Shown here piece after piece: positions 1-6,936 of a stretch of 8,066 nt of DNA. The position numbers and the translations under genes are program-made. The notes below the pieces were generated by a model, which saw only the letters and a program-made list of their open reading frames with translations, ran no database searches and was not told the DNA's origin. Source of the stretch: Pseudomonadota bacterium (GTDB lineage Bacteria; Pseudomonadota; Gammaproteobacteria; Burkholderiales; Burkholderiaceae_C); assembly GCA_023394015.1 (NCBI GenBank), contig JAEXBL010000382.1:1-8066 (forward strand). Direction: 5' to 3'. The stretch's first letter is position 1, and each line of letters opens with the position of its first letter.

Positions 1-704
1 ACGTGGTGCAGGTGTGGGACGCCAACAAGGCCTTCGATCTGTTCGGCCTGTCGCTGCCCGGCGCCTGGCGCGCGGCGCGGGCCGTGGGCCAGTGGCGGCG
101 CGCGCGGCGCGGCCCGCTGACCAGCAACTTCGCCGAGGCCGGCGGCTTCATCAAGAGCGACGCCGCCGAGCCCCTGCCCGATCTGCAACTGCATTTCGTG
201 GTCGGCAAGCTGGTCGACCACGGCCGCGCCACCGTGCTGGGGCACGGCTTTTCCTGCCACGTCTGCGTGCTGCGCCCGAAGAGCCGCGGCAGCCTGCGCC
301 TGGCCAGCGGCGACCCGCTGGCGGCGCCGCTGATTGACCCGGCCTTTCTGCAGGACGACGACGACACGCGGCGCCTGGTGGCCGGCTTCAAACTCATGCG
401 CGAATTGCTGAGCCAGCCGGCGCTGGCACGCCACGGTGGCGTGGAGCGCTCGGCAGCAGCGCGCTCCGACGCCGAGATCGAAGCCTTCATCCGCCGGCAC
501 GCCGACACCATCTACCACCCGGTCGGCAGCTGCCGCATGGGCCAGGGCGCGCTGGACGTGGTGGACGAGCGCCTGCGCGTGCGCGGCATCGAGCGGCTGC
601 GGGTGGTGGACGCCTCCATCATGCCCAGCATCGTGGCCGGCAACACCAACGCGCCGGTGATCATGATCGCCGAGCGCGCGGCGCAGTGGCTGCGCGAAGG
701 CTGA
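1..704 (+). CDS. GMC-family FAD-dependent oxidoreductase, C-terminal part (5' end outside window)
   Basis: The visible 234 codons are the substrate-binding and C-terminal portion of a glucose-methanol-choline oxidoreductase, a cytosolic flavoenzyme family that oxidises alcohols to aldehydes with FAD. The frame is open to the window edge, so the N-terminal FAD-binding Rossmann part lies upstream. The diagnostic C-terminal signature is clear: an HPVGSCRMG motif at about residues 172-180 of the visible part supplies the catalytic His, followed by VVDASIMP (201-208) and AGNTNAP (212-218), whose Asn normally forms the second member of the active-site pair. The family is known from choline dehydrogenase and alkane-pathway alcohol dehydrogenase (AlkJ). 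The substrate cannot be told from this part. It ends 21 bp from the convergent permease stop codon, and no clear terminator lies in that gap. Family assignment is firm; substrate is unknown. Confidence 0.9.
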   Translation, partial: VVQVWDANKAFDLFGLSLPGAWRAARAVGQWRRARRGPLTSNFAEAGGFIKSDAAEPLPDLQLHFVVGKLVDHGRATVLGHGFSCHVCVLRPKSRGSLRLASGDPLAAPLIDPAFLQDDDDTRRLVAGFKLMRELLSQPALARHGGVERSAAARSDAEIEAFIRRHADTIYHPVGSCRMGQGALDVVDERLRVRGIERLRVVDASIMPSIVAGNTNAPVIMIAERAAQWLREG

Positions 705-725
705 GCCCGAGCGGGTGCGCCAGCG

Positions 726-1526
726 CTATTTCTTGAAGCGCTGCCGCGTGAAGGCCAGCGCGATCCAGAAGCTGACCAGGGCGTACACCGCCAGCACCGC
801 CAGGTGGCGCAGCGGCTGCGCCGGCCACTGATCGAGGAACAGCGGGCGCACCAGTTCCACCGCCGCCGTCAGCGGCAGCCAGTCGGTGACGGCCTGGGCG
901 AAGGCCGGCAGCTGCGCGCGCGGAAAGAACACGCCGGAGAGAAACATCATCGGCGACAGCAGCACCGCGAAGTAGTAGGTGAAGAAGTCGTAGCCCTTGG
1001 CCTTGGCGTTGAACACCAGCGCCATGCTGGCGAAGGTGACGCCGGCCATCAGCAGGATCGGCGGCACCAGCACCAGCTTGGGGCTGTGGCTGATGCCCAG
1101 CGCCAGCATCACGCCCAGGATGGCGATGACCGAGAACAGTGCCTTGAAGCCGGCCCACAGCATCTCGGCCAGCACCACGTCGTCGAGCTGCACGGGGGTG
1201 TTCAGGATGCCGTCCCAGGTCTTTTGCACGTGCATGCGCGAGAAGGCGGAGTACAGCGCCTCGAAGCTGGCCGCGTTCATGGCGCTCATGCAGATGCTGC
1301 CGCTGGCCAGGAACAGGATGTAGGGCACCTGCTGCCCGTGCGTGGGCACCTGGCCCACCATCGCGCCCAGCCCGTAGCCGAAGGCCACCAGCCACAGCAG
1401 CGGCTCGCCGATGTTGGCCAGCAGGCTGGGAATGGCGAGCTTGCGCCACACCAGCAGGTTGCGCTGGAACACCGGCCACCAGCGCAGCGACAGGCGCGGT
1501 GGGTGCCAGGTGGATGTGGGGTTCAT
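726..1526 (-). CDS. nodJ: ABC-2 type exporter permease, NodJ family
   Basis: This 266-residue inner-membrane protein is the permease of an ABC exporter and should pair with the ATPase encoded just upstream. It has about six hydrophobic segments (roughly 37-55, 68-86, 119-143, 150-173, 183-202, 241-260). It carries family landmarks: LLVWRKLAIPS near the N-terminus, MSAMNAASFEALYSAFSRM (80-98), and LSGVFFPRAQLP (196-207), all close to rhizobial NodJ as I remember it. The frame stays open 59 codons further upstream, but that part is low-complexity Arg/Lys-rich sequence encoded by the inverted-repeat element. The ATG at 1526 is therefore preferred, supported by an AGGA Shine-Dalgarno about 6 nt before it. 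In rhizobia NodIJ exports lipochitooligosaccharide Nod factors; in a betaproteobacterium without visible nod genes the cargo is unknown. Family is firm, role is not. Confidence 0.88.
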   Translation of the reverse strand: MNPTSTWHPPRLSLRWWPVFQRNLLVWRKLAIPSLLANIGEPLLWLVAFGYGLGAMVGQVPTHGQQVPYILFLASGSICMSAMNAASFEALYSAFSRMHVQKTWDGILNTPVQLDDVVLAEMLWAGFKALFSVIAILGVMLALGISHSPKLVLVPPILLMAGVTFASMALVFNAKAKGYDFFTYYFAVLLSPMMFLSGVFFPRAQLPAFAQAVTDWLPLTAAVELVRPLFLDQWPAQPLRHLAVLAVYALVSFWIALAFTRQRFKK

Positions 1527-1566
1527 GGCGAGTCCTGGTGAAGGCCGGCGGGCGAATGGACGCTTG

Positions 1567-1680
1567 AACAGCCGGACGCGAAGGGCGCAAAGGATTCGCG
1601 AAGGACGCGAAAGAAACCTTTTCCTGGACGCTCGTTTGGCGTCCTTCGCGGAATTTTCGCGTTCTTCGCGTCCGGCTGTT
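1567..1680. repeat. 114-bp inverted-repeat element between nodI and nodJ
   Basis: The outer arms are a perfect 17-nt inverted repeat: 1567-1583 (AACAGCCGGACGCGAAG) and 1664-1680. A second perfect 12-nt pair lies inside: 1597-1608 (CGCGAAGGACGC) and 1639-1650. The left half reads as about four degenerate 9-11-nt units of the form GGACGCGAAGG. The whole could fold as one long interrupted hairpin in the nodI-nodJ transcript. From memory, similar GCGAAGGACGC-rich intergenic repeats are scattered through Comamonadaceae genomes. It has no transposase and no evident target-site duplication. Its position suggests it could affect transcript stability or the nodI:nodJ expression ratio; that is inference. 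Confidence 0.85.
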
Positions 1681-1695
1681 GGGATTGCGCGCCCA

Positions 1696-2643
<948 letters not shown>

Positions 2644-2684
2644 GAAGCGCGCATTGTGCCTGCGCCCGGCGCGGCGTGCCGCGC

Positions 2685-2713
2685 TTGCCTGCGGGGCAGC
2701 GGGCCACTACACT
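2685..2713 (+). promoter_or_regulatory. Candidate sigma-70 promoter for the hydrolase/isomerase genes
   Basis: TTGCCT (2685-2690) and TACACT (2708-2713) are separated by 17 bp, each matching the sigma-70 consensus at four of six positions. They lie in the divergent nodI-hydrolase gap, about 110 bp upstream of the hydrolase start, and would give a leader of roughly 100 nt. No other -35/-10 pair in this gap looked better by eye. Confidence 0.45.
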
Positions 2714-2821
2714 TTTTCGAGCATCCGCCACGCCGCTGAGCGTTCCGGGTTCAGGCGTGTTTTCTGGCCGATGGTGACCATCCTGCCAGCGCGAGCAGCT
2801 ATCAACACAAGAGCACACAGC

Positions 2822-3520
2822 ATGAGCGACTACGTGTTTCCACCCCTTCCGCAGGCCGCCGTGCCGGTGCGCGGCAGCGCGCAGCGCTACGCCGTCGGCC
2901 GCATCTTCTGCGTCGGCCGCAACTACGCCGCCCACGCGCGAGAGATGGGGTTCGACCCCGAGCGCGAGCCGCCCTTCTACTTCAACAAGACCCCCGCCGC
3001 CCTGGCGCTGAGCGGCGCCACCGTGCCCTACGCGCCGGGCACGCAAAACCTGCACCACGAGATGGAACTGGTCATCGCCCTCGGCCGCCCGGCCTTTCGC
3101 GTCGGCGCCGATCAGGCGCTGGATTGCGTGTGGGGCTACGCCTGCGGCCTGGACATGACGCGGCGCGACCTGCAGAACGAGGCCAAGCAGATGGGCCGCC
3201 CCTGGGACTTCGGCAAGGACTTCGAGCACAGCGCCGTCATCGGCCCGCTGGTGCCCGCCAGCGAGATCGGCCACCCGAAGGCCGGCAGCATCCGCCTCAG
3301 CGTCAACGGCGTGCCCAAGCAGCAGGGCAACCTGGGGGATTTGATCTGGAGCGTGCCCGAGATCGTGGCCAACCTCTCCGAGTACTACCACCTGCAGCCG
3401 GGCGACCTGATCTACACCGGCACGCCCGAAGGCGTGGGCCCGGTGCAGCCGGGCGATCAGCTCCACGGCCACATCGACGGCGTGGGCGAGATCACGCTGA
3501 CCATCGGCCAGCCGGAGTAA
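2822..3520 (+). CDS. Fumarylacetoacetate hydrolase family protein, probable fumarylpyruvate hydrolase
   Basis: This 232-residue cytosolic enzyme belongs to the FAH fold, which uses a divalent metal to cleave C-C bonds in acylpyruvates. The metal-binding acids are visible as Glu80 and Glu82 in HHEMEL and Asp111 in GLDMTRRDLQ. Other family landmarks are CVGRNYAAHAREM (30-42), MGRPWDFGKDF (124-134) and GDLIYTGTPEGVGPV (194-208). The length and sequence fit the single-domain FAHD1/NagK-like group, which includes bacterial fumarylpyruvate hydrolase of the gentisate pathway and oxaloacetate decarboxylase/acylpyruvases; sequence alone does not separate these. The frame stays open upstream, but the ATG at 2822 is supported by an AAGAG Shine-Dalgarno at 2809-2813 and gives the standard family N-terminus. 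It is followed after 71 bp by an isomerase gene of aromatic catabolism, which favours the ring-cleavage role. Confidence 0.88.
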   Translation: MSDYVFPPLPQAAVPVRGSAQRYAVGRIFCVGRNYAAHAREMGFDPEREPPFYFNKTPAALALSGATVPYAPGTQNLHHEMELVIALGRPAFRVGADQALDCVWGYACGLDMTRRDLQNEAKQMGRPWDFGKDFEHSAVIGPLVPASEIGHPKAGSIRLSVNGVPKQQGNLGDLIWSVPEIVANLSEYYHLQPGDLIYTGTPEGVGPVQPGDQLHGHIDGVGEITLTIGQPE

Positions 3521-3541
3521 GACCTTGCACGCCCGGCACGC

Positions 3542-3555
3542 CGCGAGCGCTCGCG
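3542..3555. repeat. 14-bp perfect palindrome between the hydrolase and isomerase genes
   Basis: CGCGAGC and GCTCGCG abut without a spacer inside the 71-bp gap. It could form a short hairpin or be a dyad operator. No T-tract follows, so it is not an intrinsic terminator. Confidence 0.5.
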
Positions 3556-3591
3556 AGGCCAACCAGACCAGCCATCCCAGGAGAGCGCCGG

Positions 3592-4224
3592 ATGAAACGC
3601 ATTGACGTCTACCTGGACTTCATCTCGCCCTACGCCTGGCTGGCCTTCGAGCAGCTGCCGCGCGCGCTCGAGGGCCTGAGCTACGACGTGGCGTACCGGC
3701 CGATCCTGTTTGCCGGCCTGCTCAAGCACCACGGCCAGTTGGGGCCGGCCGAGATCGGGCCCAAGCGCGACTGGACCTACCGCCACGTGCTGTGGCTGGC
3801 GCGCACCCACGGCATCGCGCTCGACCTGCCGGCGGCGCACCCCTTCAACCCACTGCCGCTGCTGCGCCTGGCCTGGGCCTGCGCGCGCCAGGGCACGCCC
3901 AACCGCCATGTGTGCGAGACGATTTTTCGCCACGTATGGCAGGGCGGCGCGGCGGCCGACGATGCGGCGCGGCTGCAGGCGCTGGCCGAGCAACTGGCGC
4001 CCGCGCGCGATGCGGCCGGCGACGCGGTGAAGAACGAACTGCGCGCCGCCACCGACGCCGCCCTGGCGGCCGGGGTGTTCGGCGTGCCCAGCTTCGTGGT
4101 GGAGGGCCGCCTGTTCTGGGGCTTGGACGCGCTGCCCATGCTGCGCGCCCAGCTGATGGGCGATGCCGCGATCGACGCTGTCTGGGGCGCGGCGGAGCGC
4201 GTGGCGCCAGGCCTACCGCGCTGA
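3592..4224 (+). CDS. 2-hydroxychromene-2-carboxylate isomerase-like protein (DsbA/kappa-GST fold)
   Basis: This 210-residue protein has the DsbA-like thioredoxin fold with a helical insert, as in glutathione-dependent 2-hydroxychromene-2-carboxylate isomerase (NahD/NagD) of naphthalene degradation and in kappa-class glutathione transferases. The N-terminal motif VYLDFISPYAWLA (6-18) places Ser12 where DsbA has its redox Cys; there is no CXXC, which fits a glutathione-using isomerase rather than a disulfide oxidoreductase. The C-terminal GVFGVPSFVVEGRLFWG (161-177) contains the cis-Pro loop of the fold (Pro166). A strong AGGAGA Shine-Dalgarno (3579-3584) lies 7 nt before the ATG. It probably shares a transcript with the upstream FAH-family gene. 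No naphthalene dioxygenase genes are visible, so its real substrate may be another aromatic intermediate or a glutathione adduct. Confidence 0.87.
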   Translation: MKRIDVYLDFISPYAWLAFEQLPRALEGLSYDVAYRPILFAGLLKHHGQLGPAEIGPKRDWTYRHVLWLARTHGIALDLPAAHPFNPLPLLRLAWACARQGTPNRHVCETIFRHVWQGGAAADDAARLQALAEQLAPARDAAGDAVKNELRAATDAALAAGVFGVPSFVVEGRLFWGLDALPMLRAQLMGDAAIDAVWGAAERVAPGLPR

Positions 4225-4231
4225 GGGGTCG

Positions 4232-4307
4232 GGCCGCCTGCCCGCGGCCGATGCGGGTGCCGGATATATGGAAGCCCCGGCCTGAACGCGCTCCGGCATT
4301 CAGGCCG
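4232..4307 (+). terminator. Two consecutive stem-loops after the isomerase gene, possible terminator without a U-tract
   Basis: Stem-loop one is GGCCGC (4232-4237) with GCGGCC (4244-4249), starting 7 nt after the isomerase stop codon. Stem-loop two is CGGCCTGAA (4278-4286) with TTCAGGCCG (4299-4307), a perfect 9-bp stem with a 12-nt loop. Neither is followed by a T-run, so if they end transcription they would do so with Rho or act as 3' stabilisers. Confidence 0.4.
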
Positions 4308-4491
4308 CAAGCCCTTGATGAGCCCCCGGGATCGGTGAAAACCCTGAGAAAAAAAAGGGGTCACAAGGTATTTCAAGCGCATTATCGTAAGCACTTGGTC
4401 AGAGCCGAAACCCAGAATCGCACGCCTCACCGCCAAAGCCGGGCGCAGTTTCCAGAGGCCATCAGTGCTGGTTTGTTGCGCCGGGCTCTAG

Positions 4492-4501
4492 GGGTTTACC
4501 C
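4492..4501. promoter_or_regulatory. Short GGGT-TT-ACCC dyad, possible operator
   Basis: GGGT (4492-4495) and ACCC (4498-4501) form a perfect dyad around TT, flanked by CTAG on the left. It lies about 340 bp upstream of the symporter operon. A LuxR-type response regulator site is one possibility, since CrbS-type kinases act through such regulators, but nothing in the sequence proves this. Confidence 0.25.
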
Positions 4502-4651
4502 AAGACTTCAGGGGCGATCGGGCAATCATGTCAGTTTGACGAAAGTTAGCGCCAGAACAGTGCGGACATCTTCATTGGCGGAAAGGCCAGCGTGCCGCAT
4601 GTATCCACCACAGCCACCCTCCATGAAAGAGCGTGGACACCAGGCGAGCAG

Positions 4652-4673
4652 GGCCATCACGCAGGTGATGGCC
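4652..4673. repeat. Perfect 9-bp stem-loop upstream of the symporter operon
   Basis: GGCCATCAC (4652-4660) and GTGATGGCC (4665-4673) are exactly complementary around the tetraloop GCAG. No T-tract follows on either strand, so it is not an ordinary terminator. It could be an operator dyad or part of a leader RNA. Confidence 0.7.
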
Positions 4674-4695
4674 ATGACGCCAGACCGCCGGGCTT

Positions 4696-4724
4696 TCGAT
4701 TTCGGCAGGCGCTGCTGAAATCGA
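4696..4724. repeat. 29-bp imperfect palindrome with a 13-bp stem
   Basis: TCGATTTCGGCAG (4696-4708) pairs with CTGCTGAAATCGA (4712-4724) across a GCG loop, with a single G-T wobble. It follows the previous stem-loop by 22 bp and ends 115 bp before the DUF4212-like start. The symmetry fits either a dimeric regulator site or an RNA hairpin. Confidence 0.75.
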
Positions 4725-4826
4725 CTTGAAAGTTATCGGGCATTATTTTCTAGGAGGGCTGTCATTCAACATCCATGCGATAAATTCACGGGCGAGCCAA
4801 TCGGCCTGATATTGATTGAATATTAA

Positions 4827-4833
4827 AGAGGAG
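4827..4833 (+). promoter_or_regulatory. Strong ribosome-binding site for the symporter small subunit
   Basis: AGAGGAG lies 6 nt before the ATG at 4840. It selects this start over an in-frame TTG at 4816 that precedes it. Confidence 0.8.
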
Positions 4834-4839
4834 CACAGT

Positions 4840-5103
4840 ATGTCGAGAGAAGTTACAGAAAGAGACCACGCCTATTGGCGTGCCAACGTGCGTTTGATTC
4901 TGACGTGCCTGGTCATTTGGGCCACGGTGTCCTATGGCTTTGGCATTTTGTTGCGCCCGCTGCTGATGGGCATCAAGGTCGGCGGCGCCGACCTGGGTTT
5001 CTGGTTTGCCCAGCAAGGGGCGATCCTCACCTTCCTGGCCTTGGTGTTCTTCTACTCCTGGAGAATGAACCGGCTGGATAAAGAATTCGGCCTGGAGGAG
5101 TGA
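4840..5103 (+). CDS. Sodium:solute symporter small subunit (DUF4212 family)
   Basis: This 87-residue inner-membrane protein is the small partner of VC_2705-type sodium:solute symporters. The N-terminal DHAYWRANVRLIL (9-21), a central GGADLGFWFAQQGAI (48-62) and the C-terminal YSWRMNRLDKEFG (72-84) match the family as I know it. There are two membrane segments (about 17-37 and 55-74); basic residues at both ends suggest that both termini are in the cytoplasm. Its exact role is not established; it is thought to accompany the transporter, as the small protein YjcH accompanies ActP in E. coli. Its stop codon lies 2 bp before the ATG of the large subunit, and the large subunit's ribosome-binding site lies within this gene, so synthesis of the two is probably coupled. 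Confidence 0.92.
   Translation: MSREVTERDHAYWRANVRLILTCLVIWATVSYGFGILLRPLLMGIKVGGADLGFWFAQQGAILTFLALVFFYSWRMNRLDKEFGLEE
5094..5100 (+). promoter_or_regulatory. Ribosome-binding site of the large subunit, inside the small-subunit gene
   Basis: GGAGGAG is part of the last codons of the small subunit and lies 5 nt before the ATG at 5106. It supports that ATG over the GTG at 5100, which overlaps the preceding TGA, and implies translational coupling. Confidence 0.8.
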
Positions 5104-5105
5104 GC

Positions 5106-6848
5106 ATGAGCCAGTTTTGGATCAACTTCATCTTCGTCATCGGCTCGTTCGCGGTTTACACCTGGATCGCGGTGTGGGCCCGCGCCAGAACCACGCGCGA
5201 GTTCTATATTGCCGGCGGCGAGGTCAACCCCGTGTTCAACGGCATGGCGACGGCGGCCGACTGGCTGTCGGCGGCCTCGTTCATCTCCGTCGCGGGCCTG
5301 ATCTCGGTGGGTTACGTCAACTCGTCGTTCATCATGGGCTGGACCGGCGGCTACGTGCTGCTGGCCACCTTGCTGGCCCCCTACCTGCGCCGCTTCGGCG
5401 CCTACACCGTGCCTGACTTCGTCGGCAAGCGCTACGCCAGCAAGGGCGCGCGCGTGGTGGCCGTGCTGTGCCTGATCGTCATTTCGCTGACCTACGTGAT
5501 CGGCCAGATGACCGGCGCCGGCGTGGCCTTCGCGCGCTTCCTGGAGGTCAAGAGCCAGACCGGCCTGATCATCTCTGCCGTGGTGGTGTTCTTCTACGCG
5601 GTGATGGGCGGCATGAAGGGCGTGACCTACACGCAGGTGGCGCAGTACGTCGTGCTGATCCTGGCCTTCACCATCCCGGCGGCCTACCTGTCGATGATGA
5701 TGACCGGCCACTTCCTGCCGCAGACCGGCCTGTTCGGCGAGCACCTGGCCTCTGGCGAGCCGCTGCTGCAGAAGCTCAACGAGACCGTGCGCGACCTGGG
5801 CTTCCAGGACTACACCGCCGACGTCAGCAACAAGTGGAACATGTTCCTGTTCACGCTGACGCTGATGGTGGGCACGGCTGGCCTGCCGCACGTGATCATC
5901 CGCTTCTTCACCGTGCCGAACATCCAGGACGCACGCTGGTCGGCCGCCTGGGCGCTGGTGTTCATCGCCCTGTTCTACACCACGGTGCCGGCGCTGGCCG
6001 CCATGTCGCGCCTGAACCTGATCGAGACGATCTACCCGAACGGCCCCCGCGCAGCCCCGCTGGTGTACGAGGAGCGTCCCGAGTGGGTGAAGAACTGGGA
6101 ACAGACCGGCCTGTTGAAGTTCGAGGACAAGAACAACGACGGCATGATCCAGTTCTACAACGGCGCCAGCAAGGACCTGACCACCACCGCCGAGTGGGCC
6201 AAGACCTGGCAGGGCAACGAGCTGACGGTGAACAACGACATCCTGGTGCTGGCGCTGCCCGAGGTGGCCAACATGCCGGCCTGGCTGATCGGCCTGATGG
6301 CGGCGGGCGGCATTGCCGCGGCGCTGTCCACGGCCTCGGGCCTGTTGATGGCGATTTCTTCAGCCATCAGCCACGACTTGCTGAAGAACACCTTGATGCC
6401 GCATCTGTCGGAGAAACAGGAGTTGCTGAACGCGCGCATCGCGATGGTCGGCGCCATTCTGATCGCCACCTGGCTGGGCTTGAATCCACCCGGCTTTGCG
6501 GCACAGACGGTGGCGCTCGCCTTCGGCATGGCGGCGGCAACGATATTCCCGGCCCTGGTGCTCGGGATCTTCGTCAGCCGCGTCAACCACCTCGGGGCGA
6601 TTGCCGGGATGCTGGCCGGCGGCCTGGCCACCGTGACCTACATCTTCATGTACCTCGGCTGGTTCTTCATCCCGGGCACCAACACCTACCCGAACACGCC
6701 TGAGCACTGGGTCCTGGGCATCTCGCCGCTGTCGGTGGGCTGCATCGGCGCCACGATCAACGTCATCGTGTCGCTCACGGTGTCGATGCTCACGGCCGAG
6801 CCGAACGAGGAGATCCGCGACATGGTGCGCCGCGTGCGTTACCCGTGA
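5106..6848 (+). CDS. Sodium:solute symporter large subunit, VC_2705 type (ActP-like carboxylate transporter)
   Basis: This 580-residue polytopic inner-membrane protein belongs to the SSS (SLC5) family, which couples solute uptake to Na+ entry. It shares with E. coli acetate permease ActP the stretches ADWLSAASFISVAG (51-64), GQMTGAGVAFA (133-143), GTAGLPHVIIRFFTV (256-270) and the LSTASGLLMAISSAISHDL segment (407-425); Ser408 and Thr409 sit where Na+ site 2 residues occur in PutP. Between two membrane segments (about 300-390) it has a roughly 85-residue hydrophilic insert, longer than in ActP as I recall it. The insert contains DKNNDGMIQF (341-350), an EF-hand-like calcium-binding pattern. 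By the topology of PutP this loop would face the periplasm. It forms an operon with the small subunit and is followed by a strong terminator. Acetate or another short carboxylate is the likely substrate, inferred from ActP similarity and the neighbouring kinase. Confidence 0.92.
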   Translation: MSQFWINFIFVIGSFAVYTWIAVWARARTTREFYIAGGEVNPVFNGMATAADWLSAASFISVAGLISVGYVNSSFIMGWTGGYVLLATLLAPYLRRFGAYTVPDFVGKRYASKGARVVAVLCLIVISLTYVIGQMTGAGVAFARFLEVKSQTGLIISAVVVFFYAVMGGMKGVTYTQVAQYVVLILAFTIPAAYLSMMMTGHFLPQTGLFGEHLASGEPLLQKLNETVRDLGFQDYTADVSNKWNMFLFTLTLMVGTAGLPHVIIRFFTVPNIQDARWSAAWALVFIALFYTTVPALAAMSRLNLIETIYPNGPRAAPLVYEERPEWVKNWEQTGLLKFEDKNNDGMIQFYNGASKDLTTTAEWAKTWQGNELTVNNDILVLALPEVANMPAWLIGLMAAGGIAAALSTASGLLMAISSAISHDLLKNTLMPHLSEKQELLNARIAMVGAILIATWLGLNPPGFAAQTVALAFGMAAATIFPALVLGIFVSRVNHLGAIAGMLAGGLATVTYIFMYLGWFFIPGTNTYPNTPEHWVLGISPLSVGCIGATINVIVSLTVSMLTAEPNEEIRDMVRRVRYP

Positions 6849-6887
6849 TGCTGGAATAATCCCAGTCAGCTGATTTTTTCGCAGTGC

Positions 6888-6920
6888 AAAGTGGGCTTTC
6901 TTTGAGAGCCCACTTTTTTT
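6888..6920 (+). terminator. Intrinsic terminator after the symporter operon
   Basis: AAAGTGGGCT (6888-6897) pairs perfectly with AGCCCACTTT (6907-6916) around a 9-nt loop, and the T-run covers 6914-6920. This is a textbook Rho-independent terminator 39 bp after the symporter stop. It ends only 16 bp before the next start codon, which leaves no room for a promoter between them. Confidence 0.9.
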
Positions 6921-6936
6921 CTGGAGTCCTGAACAA

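Larger units (their letters stand above)
4225..4839. other. 615-bp gene-free region with several stem-loops, upstream of the symporter operon
   Basis: No reading frame here on either strand has both a credible start and protein-like composition. By eye the stretch from about 4310 to 4839 is less GC-rich than the genes on either side. It holds two hairpins just after the isomerase gene, an A8 run at 4349-4356, a GGGT-TT-ACCC dyad at 4492-4501, and two strong hairpins at 4652-4673 and 4696-4724. The promoter of the symporter operon should lie here. The best -10-like site is an extended TGC-GATAAA at 4776-4784 with no good -35, which would fit an activator-dependent promoter but is weak evidence. 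An AGGAGGG at 4752-4758 looks like a ribosome-binding site but no ATG, GTG or TTG follows at a usable distance. Confidence 0.6.

Noticed and set aside
705..725. Shared terminator between the convergent GMC and permease genes
   Set aside because: The 21-bp gap has only a 4-bp CCCG-AG-CGGG dyad and no T-run on either strand.
2644..2670. CACAAT on the minus strand as a -10 box for nodI
   Set aside because: No acceptable -35 lies 16-18 bp upstream and it would start transcription almost at the ATG.
4336..4362. A8 run at 4349-4356 as a minus-strand terminator T-tract
   Set aside because: No stem-loop lies immediately before it on the minus strand and no minus-strand gene is present to be terminated.
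4752..4826. Possible leader peptide after the AGGAGGG at 4752-4758
   Set aside because: The only ATG nearby (4775) is followed within two codons by a stop; a frame from ATT 4764 to TAA 4826 would need a very rare start codon.
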